NCBI GenBank assembly: GCA_963521185.1
Contig: CAUQTV010000003.1
Location: 434,001-498,000, forward strand
Length of the DNA: 64,000 bases
Direction of reading: 5' to 3'
From: Enterobacter_D sp963521185
Lineage (GTDB): Bacteria > Pseudomonadota > Gammaproteobacteria > Enterobacterales > Enterobacteriaceae
Positions within the stretch are counted from its first letter, which is position 1. Each line of letters opens with the position of its first letter. The translations under genes were made by a program, and so were the position numbers. Shown here piece after piece: positions 34,470-43,513 of the stretch. The notes under the pieces were generated by a model, which ran no database searches, was not told the DNA's origin, and was given only the letters and a program-made list of their open reading frames with translations.

Positions 34470-36080
34470 ATGACAATTCCCTTCACCCGCTGGCCCGACG
34501 AATTCGCCAGGCGCTACCGTGAAAAAGGCTACTGGCAGGATCTGCCCCTGACCGATATTCTCACCCGCCATGCGCACAGCGAGGCGGTGGCGGTGGTCGA
34601 TGGCGAGCACCGTTTTAGCTATCAGGCGCTCAATCAGGCGGCGGACAACCTCGCCGGCAGGCTCTGTGCGCAGGGCATTCGCCGTGGCGACACCGCGCTG
34701 GTGCAACTGGGCAACGTAGCGGAGTTTTACATCACCTTCTTCGCGCTGCTGAAAATCGGCGTCGCCCCGGTCAATGCCCTGTTCAGCCACCAGCGCAGCG
34801 AGCTGATGGCGTACGCCGCGCAGATTAAACCCGCGCTGCTGATTGCCGATCGCGAACATGCGCTGTTCGGCAACGACGACTTTCTTGGCCGCTTTGTGGC
34901 GGAAAACAGCAGTGTGCGCGTGGTGTTATTACGGAATGACGCGGGTGAGCATGCGCTGGACGCGGCGATAGCGCAGCCTGCGGATCGCTTCACGGCCACG
35001 CCAACGCCTGCCGATGAAGTGGCTTTTTTCCAGCTTTCGGGCGGTAGCACCGGCACGCCGAAGCTGATCCCGCGCACCCACAACGACTACTACTACAGCA
35101 TCCTGCGCAGCAATGAGATCTGCGGATTTGATGCCAATACCCGCTATCTCTGCGCGCTACCTGCGGCGCATAACTACCCGATGAGTTCACCGGGCGCGCT
35201 CGGCGTGTTTCTGGCGCAGGGCACCGTGGTGCTGGCGGCCGATCCCAGCGCCACGCTCTGCTTCCCGCTGATTGAACGCCACCAGATTAACGTCACCGCG
35301 CTGGTGCCCCCCGCCGTCAGCCTGTGGTTGCAGGCCATTGCCGAGTGGGGCAGCAATGCGCCTCTGGCGTCGCTCAGGCTGTTACAGGTGGGCGGCGCGC
35401 GCTTATCCGCCTCTCTTGCAGCGCGTATTCCGGCGGAAATCGGCTGCCAGCTTCAGCAGGTGTTTGGCATGGCGGAGGGGCTGGTGAACTACACCCGCCT
35501 CGACGACAGCCCTGAGCGCATCAATAACACCCAGGGCCGCCCAATGTGCCCGGATGATGAAGTCTGGGTCGCCGACGAGAACGGCGATCCGCTGCCTGCG
35601 GGTGAAGTGGGCCGCCTGATGACGCGCGGGCCGTACACCTTCCGTGGCTATTTCCAAAGCCCGGAACACAACGCCAGCGCCTTTGATGAAAACGGCTTTT
35701 ACGGCTCCGGGGATCTGATCTCAATCGATCCCGAGGGCTACATCACCGTGCAGGGGCGCGAGAAAGATCAGATTAACCGTGGCGGCGAGAAGATTGCCGC
35801 GGAAGAGATTGAAAACCTGCTGCTGCGCCACCCGGCGGTGATCCACGCGGCGCTGGTGAGCATGGACGATGCGCTGCTCGGCGAGAAAAGCTGCGCGTAT
35901 CTGGTGGTGAAACAGGCGGTGCGTCCGGTGGAAATGCGCCGTTTCCTGCGCGAGCAGGGCGTCGCGGAATTTAAGCTGCCGGATCGCGTGGAGTGCGTGG
36001 ACGCGCTGCCGCTGACCCCGGTCGGCAAAGTGGATAAGAAAAAACTGCGTCACGATTTGGCCCAACGGTCACAGGCGTAA
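34470..36080 (+). CDS. entE: EntE, 2,3-dihydroxybenzoate-AMP ligase
   Basis: A 536-residue adenylating enzyme, identical in length to E. coli EntE, nine bases after entC. Acyl-adenylate motifs: FQLSGGSTGTPKLIPRTHNDY, GMAEGLVNYTRLDD, YGSGDLISIDPEGYI, GREKDQINRGGEKIAAEEIE and the final Lys in TPVGKVDKKKL. It activates 2,3-dihydroxybenzoate and loads it on the EntB carrier domain. Confidence 0.98.
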   Translation: MTIPFTRWPDEFARRYREKGYWQDLPLTDILTRHAHSEAVAVVDGEHRFSYQALNQAADNLAGRLCAQGIRRGDTALVQLGNVAEFYITFFALLKIGVAPVNALFSHQRSELMAYAAQIKPALLIADREHALFGNDDFLGRFVAENSSVRVVLLRNDAGEHALDAAIAQPADRFTATPTPADEVAFFQLSGGSTGTPKLIPRTHNDYYYSILRSNEICGFDANTRYLCALPAAHNYPMSSPGALGVFLAQGTVVLAADPSATLCFPLIERHQINVTALVPPAVSLWLQAIAEWGSNAPLASLRLLQVGGARLSASLAARIPAEIGCQLQQVFGMAEGLVNYTRLDDSPERINNTQGRPMCPDDEVWVADENGDPLPAGEVGRLMTRGPYTFRGYFQSPEHNASAFDENGFYGSGDLISIDPEGYITVQGREKDQINRGGEKIAAEEIENLLLRHPAVIHAALVSMDDALLGEKSCAYLVVKQAVRPVEMRRFLREQGVAEFKLPDRVECVDALPLTPVGKVDKKKLRHDLAQRSQA

Positions 36081-36091
36081 AAGGAGAGAAG

Positions 36092-36943
36092 ATGGCCATC
36101 CCAAAATTAACCGGTTATGCGCTGCCCACGGCGGCGGAACTTCCGCAAAACAAAGTGAGCTGGGCCTTTGAGCCTGCGCGTGCGGCGCTGCTGATCCATG
36201 ATATGCAGGACTATTTCATCAATTTCTGGGGCGATAACTGCCCGATGATGGAGCAGGTCATCGCCAATATTGCCGCGCTGCGTGCCTTCTGCAAACAGCA
36301 CAATATTCCGGTCTATTACACCGCACAGCCAAAAGATCAGAGCGATGAAGATCGCGCGCTGCTCAACGACATGTGGGGACCGGGGCTGACGCGTAAACCT
36401 GAGGAGCAGAAAGTGGTGGCCGCGCTGGCCCCGGACGCGGCGGACACCGTGCTGGTGAAGTGGCGCTACAGCGCGTTTCACCGCTCGCCGCTTGAGCAAA
36501 TGCTCAACGAGAGCGGGCGCAATCAGCTGCTCATTACCGGCGTGTATGCGCACATCGGCTGTATGACTACCGCCACCGACGCGTTTATGCGCGACATTAA
36601 GCCTTTTATGGTGGCCGATGCGCTGGCGGATTTCAGCCGTGAAGAGCATCTGATGTCGCTCAACTATGTGGCCGGGCGCTCGGGCCGCGTGGTGATGACC
36701 GACGATCTCCTCCCGGCTCCGATGAGCAAAGCCGCGCTGCGGGCCGTTATTCTGCCGCTGCTCGATGAGTCCGACGAGCCGATGGATGATGAAAACCTGA
36801 TCGATTACGGTCTGGATTCGGTGCGCATGATGGCGCTGGCGGCACGCTGGCGCAAAGTGCACGGCGATATCGATTTTGTGATGCTGGCAAAAAATCCCAC
36901 CCTTGATGCATGGTGGGCGCTGCTCTCACGCGAGGTGAAATAA
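36092..36943 (+). CDS. entB: EntB, isochorismatase / aryl carrier protein
   Basis: A 283-residue bifunctional protein (E. coli 285). The isochorismatase domain (about 1-205) has AALLIHDMQDYFINFWG, KWRYSAFHRSPLEQML and ITGVYAHIGCMTTATDAF. The aryl carrier domain (about 210-283) has DYGLDSVRMM with Ser 243 as the phosphopantetheine attachment site. The first domain makes 2,3-dihydro-2,3-dihydroxybenzoate; the second carries 2,3-dihydroxybenzoate to EntF. Needs EntD-type priming. The stop overlaps the entA start (TAATG). Confidence 0.98.
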   Translation: MAIPKLTGYALPTAAELPQNKVSWAFEPARAALLIHDMQDYFINFWGDNCPMMEQVIANIAALRAFCKQHNIPVYYTAQPKDQSDEDRALLNDMWGPGLTRKPEEQKVVAALAPDAADTVLVKWRYSAFHRSPLEQMLNESGRNQLLITGVYAHIGCMTTATDAFMRDIKPFMVADALADFSREEHLMSLNYVAGRSGRVVMTDDLLPAPMSKAALRAVILPLLDESDEPMDDENLIDYGLDSVRMMALAARWRKVHGDIDFVMLAKNPTLDAWWALLSREVK

Positions 36944-37698
36944 TGGCGACGCTGGATTTTACCGGCAAAACCGTCTGGGTGACCGGGGCCGGAAAAGGCA
37001 TTGGTTACGCCACCGCGCGGGCGTTTGCCGACGCGGGCGCGCAGGTGACCGGCTTTGACGTGGCGTTTGAGAACGCGGAGTACACGTTTCGCTGTGAAAC
37101 GCTGGATATCAGCGACGCCGCGCAGGTGGCGGCGAGCTGTCAGCGTCTGCTGGCTAACACGCCGCGCCTTGATGTGCTGGTGAACGCGGCGGGCATTCTG
37201 CGCATGGGGGCGACCGATGCGCTGTCGCTGACGGACTGGCAGCAGACGCTGGCGGTCAACGTCGGCGGGGCGTTTAATCTCTATCAGCACACCATGGCGC
37301 AGTTTCGCGCGCAGCAGGGCGGGGCGATTGTCACTGTCGCTTCGGATGCGGCACACACGCCGCGTCTCGGTATGAGCGCCTATGGCGCGTCAAAGGCCGC
37401 GCTGAAAAGCCTGACGCTGACGGTCGGCCTGGAGCTGGCGGCAAGCGGCGTGCGCTGTAACCTCGTCTCGCCTGGCTCGACGGACACCGACATGCAGCGC
37501 ACGCTCTGGCGCAGTCAAGACGCCGAAGCCCTGCGTATTCGCGGCTTTGGCGAACAGTTTAAACTCGGGATCCCGCTGGGCAAAATTGCCCGTCCGCAGG
37601 AGATCGCCAACACGATTTTGTTTCTCGCCTCTGATTTCGCCAGCCACATTACGCTTCAGGATCTGGTGGTGGACGGCGGTTCAACGCTGGGAGCGTGA
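36943..37698 (+). CDS. entA: EntA, 2,3-dihydro-2,3-dihydroxybenzoate dehydrogenase
   Basis: A 251-residue short-chain dehydrogenase (E. coli 248). ATG 36943 overlaps the entB stop. NAD-binding GAGKGIGYA, VNAAGILRMGATD, catalytic Ser region VASDAAHTPRLGMSAYGASKA with Tyr and Lys, and SPGSTDTDMQRTLW. It oxidises the EntB product to 2,3-dihydroxybenzoate with NAD. Confidence 0.98.
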   Translation: MATLDFTGKTVWVTGAGKGIGYATARAFADAGAQVTGFDVAFENAEYTFRCETLDISDAAQVAASCQRLLANTPRLDVLVNAAGILRMGATDALSLTDWQQTLAVNVGGAFNLYQHTMAQFRAQQGGAIVTVASDAAHTPRLGMSAYGASKAALKSLTLTVGLELAASGVRCNLVSPGSTDTDMQRTLWRSQDAEALRIRGFGEQFKLGIPLGKIARPQEIANTILFLASDFASHITLQDLVVDGGSTLGA

Positions 37699-37700
37699 CG

Positions 37701-38114
37701 ATGATCTGGAAACGCCATTTAACGCTGGATGAACTCAATGCCACCAGCCACAACACTATGGTGGCGCATCTGGGCATTGTTTATACCGGCCTCGGCGACG
37801 ACACGCTGGAAGCCGACATGCCGGTGGATGCGCGCACGCATCAGCCGTTCGGGCTGTTACACGGCGGTGCCTCGGCGGCGCTGGCGGAAACGCTGGGATC
37901 GATGGCGGGCTATCTGATGACCCGCGAGGGGCAGTGCGTGGTCGGCACGGAGCTGAACGCCACGCACCATCGCCCGGTGTCGCAGGGCAAAGTGCGCGGC
38001 GTGTGCCAGCCCCTGCACCTGGGGCGCTCCAGCCAGAGTTGGGAGATCGTGGTGTTCGACGAGCAGGGGCGGCGGTGCTGTACCTGCCGGTTGAGCACGG
38101 CGGTGTTGGGGTAG
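37701..38114 (+). CDS. entH: EntH (YbdB), proofreading thioesterase
   Basis: A 137-residue hotdog thioesterase, same length as E. coli EntH. ATG 37701 (IWKRHLTLDELNATS) is chosen over a GTG six bases upstream. The active-site segment is PFGLLHGGASAALAETLGS. It clears wrongly loaded aryl groups from EntB, keeping enterobactin synthesis running. Last gene of the entCEBAH operon. Confidence 0.97.
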   Translation: MIWKRHLTLDELNATSHNTMVAHLGIVYTGLGDDTLEADMPVDARTHQPFGLLHGGASAALAETLGSMAGYLMTREGQCVVGTELNATHHRPVSQGKVRGVCQPLHLGRSSQSWEIVVFDEQGRRCCTCRLSTAVLG

Positions 38115-38127
38115 CGTGTACCGAATC

Positions 38128-38191
38128 GCCGGGTGGCGCTGCGCTTACCCGGCCTACGGGCAGGCTGGTTTTGTAGGCCCGGCAAGCTTGC
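38128..38191. repeat. REP/BIME unit pair between entH and cstA
   Basis: GCCGGGTGGCGCTGCGCTTA with CCCGGCCTACGGGC, then a second partial unit TGTAGGCCCGGCAAGCTTGCG. Same family as at 31992, 47098, 50845 and 58000. Confidence 0.8.
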
Positions 38192-38206
38192 GTTTCATCC
38201 CGCATA

Positions 38207-38222
38207 AGTGATCTCCATTACA
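38207..38222 (+). promoter_or_regulatory. Candidate CRP site upstream of cstA
   Basis: AGTGATCTCCATTACA fits the TGTGA-N6-TCACA pattern at 8 of 10 fixed positions. cstA is a known cAMP-CRP-dependent carbon starvation gene, so the site is plausible. It lies 120 bases before the cstA start. Confidence 0.45.
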
Positions 38223-38341
38223 GAGTGTTGTAAATAACCGGTTACCCCTCTGCTTTTTGACGTAACAACATTGTTAAAATCCGCTGCCTGATCTAGAAAC
38301 AAAATGTAACATCTTCCTGCCTCAGCCAACGGATACCGATT

Positions 38342-40447
38342 ATGCAAAACTCAGGGAAATACCTCATATGGGCCTTGCTCTCCGTCGTGGGAGCCTTTGC
38401 GCTCGGCTATATCGCACTCAATCGCGGTGAACAGATCAACGCGTTATGGATTGTGGTCGCCGCCGTCTGCATCTATCTGATTGCCTATCGTTTTTACGGG
38501 CAGTACATCGCCAAAACGGTGCTGGCGGTGGACAGCACGCGCATGACACCGGCGGTGCGTCATAACGACGGTCTGGACTATGTTCCCACGGATAAAAAAG
38601 TGCTGTTCGGTCACCATTTTGCGGCGATTGCAGGCGCAGGTCCGCTGGTGGGGCCGGTGCTGGCGGCGCAGATGGGCTATCTGCCAGGGATGATTTGGAT
38701 CCTGGCGGGCGTGGTGCTGGCCGGTGCGGTGCAGGATTTTATGGTGCTGTTTGTCTCCACGCGCCGCGACGGTCGCTCGCTCGGTGAGCTGGTGAAAGAG
38801 GAGATGGGGCCAACCGCTGGCGTGATTGCGCTGGTGGCGTGCTTTATGATCATGGTAATCATCCTCGCGGTGCTGGCGATGATCGTGGTGAAAGCGCTGA
38901 CCCACAGCCCGTGGGGCACCTACACCGTGGCCTTTACCATTCCGCTGGCGCTGTTTATGGGGATCTACATTCGCTATCTGCGCCCTGGACGCATTGGTGA
39001 AGTTTCGGTGATTGGCCTGTTCTTCCTGGTCTTCGCCATTATTTCCGGCGGCTGGGTGGCGGAAAGCCCGACCTGGGCACCCTATTTTGACTATACCGGC
39101 GTGCAGCTGACGTGGATTCTGGTGGGCTACGGTTTTGTGGCGGCGGTGCTGCCGGTGTGGCTGCTGCTGGCCCCGCGTGATTACCTCTCAACCTTCCTGA
39201 AAATCGGCACCATTATTGGTCTGGCGATTGGCATTCTGATCATGCGGCCAATGCTGACCATGCCTGCGCTGACTAAATTCATCGACGGCACCGGCCCGGT
39301 GTGGACCGGCAACCTGTTCCCGTTCCTGTTTATTACCATCGCCTGCGGTGCGGTGTCGGGCTTCCATGCGCTGATCGCCTCTGGCACCACGCCGAAGATG
39401 CTGGCCAATGAAAATCAGGCCTGCCTGATTGGCTACGGCGGTATGCTGATGGAGTCGTTCGTGGCGATTATGGCGCTGGTGGCGGCGTGCATTATCGATC
39501 CGGGCGTCTACTTTGCCATGAACAGCCCGATGGCGGTGCTGGCCCCGGCGGGTACCGTTGACGTGGTGGCTTCTGCGGCGCAGGTGGTGAGCGGCTGGGG
39601 CTTTAGCATTACCCCGGAAACCCTGTCGCAAATCGCCACGGAAGTGGGTGAGCAGTCGATTATTTCCCGCGCGGGCGGGGCGCCGACACTGGCGGTCGGC
39701 ATGGCTTATATCCTGCACGGTGCGCTGGGCGGGCTGATGGACGTGTCGTTCTGGTATCACTTCGCCATTCTGTTTGAAGCGCTGTTTATCTTAACGGCGG
39801 TGGATGCGGGAACGCGTGCGGCGCGCTTTATGCTTCAGGATCTGCTGGGGGTGATAAGCCCGAACCTGAAACGCACGGATTCGCTGCCCGCAAACCTGCT
39901 CGCCACGGCGCTGTGCGTGCTGGCGTGGGGCTATTTCCTGCATCAGGGTGTGGTCGATCCGCTAGGCGGTATTAACACCCTGTGGCCGCTGTTTGGCATT
40001 GCCAACCAGATGCTGGCGGGTATGGCGCTGATGCTGTGTGCGGTGGTGCTGTTCAAAATGAAACGCCAGCGCTATGCCTGGGTCGCGCTGCTGCCCACCG
40101 CCTGGCTGCTGATTTGTACGCTGACCGCAGGCTGGCAAAAGGCCTTCAGCCCTGATACGAAAGTGGGCTTCCTTGCCATCGCGAACCGCTTCCAGGCGAT
40201 GATCGACAGCGGTAATATTCCGGCCCAGTACACGCAGTCGCAACTGCAACAGTTGGTGTTCAACAACCGTCTAGATGCGGGTCTGACCATCTTCTTTATG
40301 GTGGTGGTTGTGGTGCTGGCGGTGTATTCGGTCAAAACCGCGCTGGCGGCGCTGAAGGTCGATGGGCCAACGGCGAGAGAGACGCCTTACGAGCCGATGC
40401 CGGAAAACCAGGACGAGATTGTGACCCAGGCGAAAGGGGCGCACTAA
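38342..40447 (+). CDS. cstA: CstA, carbon starvation pyruvate transporter
   Basis: A 701-residue inner membrane protein, same length as E. coli CstA, with many membrane segments and the family blocks TDKKVLFGHHFAAIAGAGPL, GPVLAAQMGYLPGMIWI, SGTTPKMLANE and LFGIANQMLAG. CstA imports pyruvate and has been linked to peptide use during carbon starvation. ybdD follows 69 bases after the stop, as in E. coli. Confidence 0.97.
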   Translation: MQNSGKYLIWALLSVVGAFALGYIALNRGEQINALWIVVAAVCIYLIAYRFYGQYIAKTVLAVDSTRMTPAVRHNDGLDYVPTDKKVLFGHHFAAIAGAGPLVGPVLAAQMGYLPGMIWILAGVVLAGAVQDFMVLFVSTRRDGRSLGELVKEEMGPTAGVIALVACFMIMVIILAVLAMIVVKALTHSPWGTYTVAFTIPLALFMGIYIRYLRPGRIGEVSVIGLFFLVFAIISGGWVAESPTWAPYFDYTGVQLTWILVGYGFVAAVLPVWLLLAPRDYLSTFLKIGTIIGLAIGILIMRPMLTMPALTKFIDGTGPVWTGNLFPFLFITIACGAVSGFHALIASGTTPKMLANENQACLIGYGGMLMESFVAIMALVAACIIDPGVYFAMNSPMAVLAPAGTVDVVASAAQVVSGWGFSITPETLSQIATEVGEQSIISRAGGAPTLAVGMAYILHGALGGLMDVSFWYHFAILFEALFILTAVDAGTRAARFMLQDLLGVISPNLKRTDSLPANLLATALCVLAWGYFLHQGVVDPLGGINTLWPLFGIANQMLAGMALMLCAVVLFKMKRQRYAWVALLPTAWLLICTLTAGWQKAFSPDTKVGFLAIANRFQAMIDSGNIPAQYTQSQLQQLVFNNRLDAGLTIFFMVVVVVLAVYSVKTALAALKVDGPTARETPYEPMPENQDEIVTQAKGAH

Positions 40448-40462
40448 CTGGTTTTACAGGTT

Positions 40463-40497
40463 CCCTCTCCCTGGGGAGAGGGTTAGGGTGAGGGGCC
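40463..40497. repeat. Palindromic repeat, single unit, between cstA and ybdD
   Basis: CCCTCTCCCTGGGGAGAGGG plus TTAGGGTGAGGGG, one unit of the family found at 16975 and 48426. It interrupts the cstA-ybdD transcript and may tune the amount of the downstream small gene. Confidence 0.8.
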
Positions 40498-40516
40498 AGA
40501 TAATAATGGAGTTAAC

Positions 40517-40714
40517 ATGTTCGACACCCTTTCTAAAGCAGGTAAGTACTTAGGCCAGGCCGCCAAACTGATGATTGGCGTGCCGGACTACGACAACTAT
40601 GTGGAGCATATGCGCCTGACCCATCCGGATCAGACGCCGATGACGTACGAAGCCTTTTTTCGCGATCGGCAGGATGCGCGCTACGGTGCAAAAGGTGGCC
40701 CGCGCTGCTGCTAG
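40517..40714 (+). CDS. ybdD: YbdD, small CstA-associated protein (DUF466/YbdD-YjiX family)
   Basis: A 65-residue protein with the family pattern YLGQAAKLMIGVPDYDNYVE, HMRLTHPDQTPMTYEAFF and a C-terminal CC pair (GGPRCC). Homologs sit directly after cstA/btsT-type pyruvate transporters and are needed for full transport in some species. Ends 11 bases from the convergent dehydrogenase gene. Confidence 0.95.
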   Translation: MFDTLSKAGKYLGQAAKLMIGVPDYDNYVEHMRLTHPDQTPMTYEAFFRDRQDARYGAKGGPRCC

Positions 40715-40725
40715 ATCAGGCTGGC

Positions 40726-41469
40726 TCAGGCGTTGACACCGCCGTCCACATCAATGCCGGTGCCGGTAATGTGCTTCGCCGCCGGGCTTGCCAGGAAGGT
40801 CACCGCGTCGGCGATATCTTCCGCCTGGCCGTAATGACCGAGCGCAATCATCTGGCGCTGTTCGTCAGCGCCTTCGCCGTCCGCCGGATTCATGTCGCTG
40901 TCCGTCGGGCCTGGGTGCACCAGATTGACCGTAATACCGCGCGGTCCCAGATCCCGCGCCAGTCCGCGCGTTAACGAATTGAGCGCGGATTTGGTCATCG
41001 CATAGACCGCAATCCCTGGCAGGGCGACACGGTTTGCCAGACAGCTGCCAATGTTAATGATGCGCCCGCCCTGACCCAGATGCGGGATCGCCGCCTGGGT
41101 GGCGATCACCACGCCGCGAATGTTCACATTGATCAACGCATCGATATCCTCAAGCGCCATCGACTCCAGCGGGCCGCCGCGTGCGATCCCGGCGTTGTTG
41201 ACCAGAATATCCAGCCCGCCTAACTGTTCCACCGTCTGCGCCACCGCCGCCTGGATGGCGCTCGCACTGGCGCTGTCCGCCTGAATCGCCACGCCGTTGC
41301 GGCCCAGTGCGCGAATTTCTTCTGCCACGGCCTGCGCTTTGTCGGCGGATTTTTCATAGGTGATGGCGACGTCTGCGCCTGCGTTCGCCAGCGACAGGGC
41401 AATGGCTCTGCCCAGACCACGACTGGCACCGGTGACCAGCGCGCGTTGACCGTTAAGACTGTTCTGCAT
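40726..41469 (-). CDS. SDR-family NAD(P)-dependent oxidoreductase
   Basis: A 247-residue short-chain dehydrogenase: GASRGLGRAIA cofactor motif, NNAGIARGG, active Ser/Tyr/Lys around INIGSCLANRV and AVYAMTKSAL, and the end GTGIDVDGGVNA. Ribosome site GAGGAG precedes the ATG. It is divergent from a TetR regulator over a perfect inverted repeat, so it is probably that regulator's main target. Substrate unknown. Not part of the E. coli gene order here. Confidence 0.92.
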   Translation of the reverse strand: MQNSLNGQRALVTGASRGLGRAIALSLANAGADVAITYEKSADKAQAVAEEIRALGRNGVAIQADSASASAIQAAVAQTVEQLGGLDILVNNAGIARGGPLESMALEDIDALINVNIRGVVIATQAAIPHLGQGGRIINIGSCLANRVALPGIAVYAMTKSALNSLTRGLARDLGPRGITVNLVHPGPTDSDMNPADGEGADEQRQMIALGHYGQAEDIADAVTFLASPAAKHITGTGIDVDGGVNA

Positions 41470-41484
41470 GATGACTCCTCAAAA

Positions 41485-41514
41485 TTAATTATGTGTCGAT
41501 TGATACATAATTAA
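41485..41514. promoter_or_regulatory. Perfect inverted repeat, probable TetR-family operator
   Basis: TTAATTATGT (41485-41494) and ACATAATTAA (41505-41514) are exact inverted repeats with a 10-base spacer. They lie 16 bases before the dehydrogenase start and 71 before the TetR gene, in an AT-rich stretch. Confidence 0.75.
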
Positions 41515-41584
41515 CTTACGCGCACTTTCACTCTGGCGTCAATAGTATTAATATACCGATCAGCACAAAATGAGAGGAGCCGCT

Positions 41585-42214
41585 GTGAGCCGGGGAAGAC
41601 CACGTACGTTTGACCGTGATGATGCACTCAATAACGCCATGAAACTGTTCTGGCGTAAGGGGTACACGGCCACCTCAATGACCGATCTGTATGAGGCCAT
41701 GGGCATCAACTCGCCCAGCCTTTATGCCGCCTTTGGCAGCAAAGAGGCGCTGTACGAAGAGGTGCTTATCCACTACGAGCGCATGATAGCGCCGCAGATT
41801 TGGGCGGGAATGACTGCCGAAGCGGATCCGCGCGCCGCCATTGCCCGCTGGCTGGAGGATTCGGCGCGGGTGCTGACGCAAAACGATTTGCCCCACGGCT
41901 GCATGGTGACGCTCTCCGCCGTCGCCAGCGAAGGCCATGAGCGCTTAGGTCAACTGGTGCTGCGCCTGCGTCAAAGCGGCACGGAACTCTTGCGCGCGCG
42001 GCTAAGCCAGGCGCTGACCCAACACGCGCTGCCCGCCGGAACGGATATCGACGCGCTGGCAAGGCTGTACGTGGGGATCCAGCAGGGGATGTCGGTACAG
42101 GCGCGCGACGGAGCGAGCCGTGAACAACTGCTCGCCGTCGCCCGGATGGCTATGTCGCTGTGGCCGCAGCCAGCGATGAAGAAGATAGTTGAACGTATTA
42201 CTGAGCAAGATTAA
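41585..42214 (+). CDS. TetR/AcrR-family transcriptional regulator
   Basis: A 209-residue regulator. GTG 41585 (SRGRPRTFDRDDALNNAMKL) is preferred to ATG 41570 because GAGGAG lies six bases before it, inside the longer frame. The N-terminal helix-turn-helix shows LFWRKGYTATSMTDLYEAMG and SLYAAFGSKEALYEEVL, typical for the YcdC/ComR-like branch controlling stress or aldehyde-related reductases. The C-terminal domain binds an unknown ligand and contains a Cys (LPHGCMV) common in this branch. Confidence 0.9.
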   Translation: MSRGRPRTFDRDDALNNAMKLFWRKGYTATSMTDLYEAMGINSPSLYAAFGSKEALYEEVLIHYERMIAPQIWAGMTAEADPRAAIARWLEDSARVLTQNDLPHGCMVTLSAVASEGHERLGQLVLRLRQSGTELLRARLSQALTQHALPAGTDIDALARLYVGIQQGMSVQARDGASREQLLAVARMAMSLWPQPAMKKIVERITEQD

Positions 42215-42220
42215 ACAATG

Positions 42221-42244
42221 CGCCTCTGCCGGGCGGCAGAGGCG
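42221..42244. terminator. Bidirectional hairpin between tetR-like gene and ybdH
   Basis: CGCCTCTGCC (42221-42230) and GGCAGAGGCG (42235-42244) form a perfect 10-bp stem with a GGGC loop between converging genes. Confidence 0.7.
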
Positions 42245-42263
42245 GAGGCTGTACTATTGGGTA

Positions 42264-43352
42264 CTACTTGCGGAAGGATTCTACTTTTTCAAATGCGGCG
42301 CGCAGGATCTCTGGGTTGAGGGTGACGGGCAGATAGTGAATGGACTCCACCGGGCGCAGCGTGTGCGCAATCACCTTGTCCAGCGCGGCGTGGTCGTTGA
42401 TGTCCACCTCCAGCTCGGCGAGCGTCGTCGGCAGGTTAAAGCGCTGATACGCGTCAACCAGCTGGGCCAGCACGTCATCCTGGCCGAGCAGGGCGCTTTG
42501 CACCAAAATGCCGTAGGCCACCTTGGTGCCGTGCAGGAATTTGTCCGTCTGCGGTAAGACCGTCAGGCCGTTATGCACCGCGTGCGCTGCCGCCACGCGG
42601 GTGTAGCGCTCGCCCAGTCCACCGACCATACCGCCACCGGCGATGATCGCGTCCACCACGTCACGGAACGCCTGCGTCAGTTCGCCGCGCTGCTTGTCCG
42701 CTAACGCCTGCTCGCTGCTCTCCAGCAGCACGTCGCGGATCGCTAACGCGCCGTTGATCCCCAGACGCACGGTAAGCGGCAGGCTCTCCGGCTGCGGGGC
42801 CAGCACCACGGCTTCGTACCACTTCGCCAGCGTATCGCCGATGCCCGCCAAAAGATATTCAACCGGGGCGTCGAGCACGATCTGCGGCTCCACCAGCACG
42901 AGGAAGTTGGCGTCGTCGAAGATCTCAAAATGCAGCGCCTGCCCGGCATCGTTGTACCAGACGGAGAGCGGCGTCCAGGCCGCGCAGGTGGCGGCAATGG
43001 TCGGCACCGCTACCACCGGTAAGCCCAGACGGCGCGCGACGGCTTTGGCGGTATCCAGCAGTGCGCCGCCGCCCACGCCAATCACTACGCTGCGATCGCC
43101 GCCCGCCCGCGTGGCCAAATCGCTGACGTCGTGTTCGCTGCAATGGCCGGTAAACAGCAGATGCGTGGCACCCGCGGCGCTAAAGCTCTCCGGCAGGTGC
43201 GGACGCGCGGCGGCAATGGCGCGCTCACCGTAAATCCATACCGCGCGGGAGAGCTGCTCCGGGGTGTAAAAATCATTCAGGCGCGCCAGGCTGCCGGGGT
43301 GGGAGTAGTAGTTGGCCGGGCCGGGTACGACGCGAATATCAGTGTTGCTCAT
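42264..43352 (-). CDS. ybdH: YbdH/HcxA, iron-containing alcohol dehydrogenase family
   Basis: A 362-residue protein, same length as E. coli YbdH (HcxA) when started at ATG 43352, with AAGGAC upstream; 22 extra in-frame codons upstream are not conserved. Glycerol-dehydrogenase-like fold: VVIGVGGGALLDTAKAVARR, PTIAATCAAWTPLSVWY, and metal-site His in AHAVHNGLTVLP and FLHGTKVAYG. HcxA reduces 2-oxo acids such as 2-oxobutanoate with NADPH. 2-oxobutanoate can arise from methionine-related metabolism, which fits the neighbouring salvage genes. Confidence 0.93.
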   Translation of the reverse strand: MSNTDIRVVPGPANYYSHPGSLARLNDFYTPEQLSRAVWIYGERAIAAARPHLPESFSAAGATHLLFTGHCSEHDVSDLATRAGGDRSVVIGVGGGALLDTAKAVARRLGLPVVAVPTIAATCAAWTPLSVWYNDAGQALHFEIFDDANFLVLVEPQIVLDAPVEYLLAGIGDTLAKWYEAVVLAPQPESLPLTVRLGINGALAIRDVLLESSEQALADKQRGELTQAFRDVVDAIIAGGGMVGGLGERYTRVAAAHAVHNGLTVLPQTDKFLHGTKVAYGILVQSALLGQDDVLAQLVDAYQRFNLPTTLAELEVDINDHAALDKVIAHTLRPVESIHYLPVTLNPEILRAAFEKVESFRK

Positions 43353-43386
43353 GTGTGTGTCCTTATGCGTGATCGCTAACCTGATG

Positions 43387-43410
43387 TTATGTCTGGACAT
43401 CCGGATGGCT
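43387..43410. promoter_or_regulatory. Weak tandem met-box-like repeats before the ABC importer
   Basis: Three consecutive 8-mers, TTATGTCT, GGACATCC and GGATGGCT, each match 5 of 8 positions of the MetJ box AGACGTCT. They lie between ybdH and the importer operon. MetJ binds tandem imperfect boxes, so this is suggestive only. Confidence 0.35.
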
Positions 43411-43513
43411 AATAACATTTTGCTTTATCTTATGCCTTTTCCGTAGTTGTCAGTCAAGTCGCACTGTGAAAAATTCGTTAAATCAAACTATTAATCCCAG
43501 GAACACCCAGCGA

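Noticed and set aside
36107..36862. 251-codon minus-strand frame opposite entB
   Set aside because: Antisense shadow of entB, rich in His and Arg, without ribosome site or recognisable domain.
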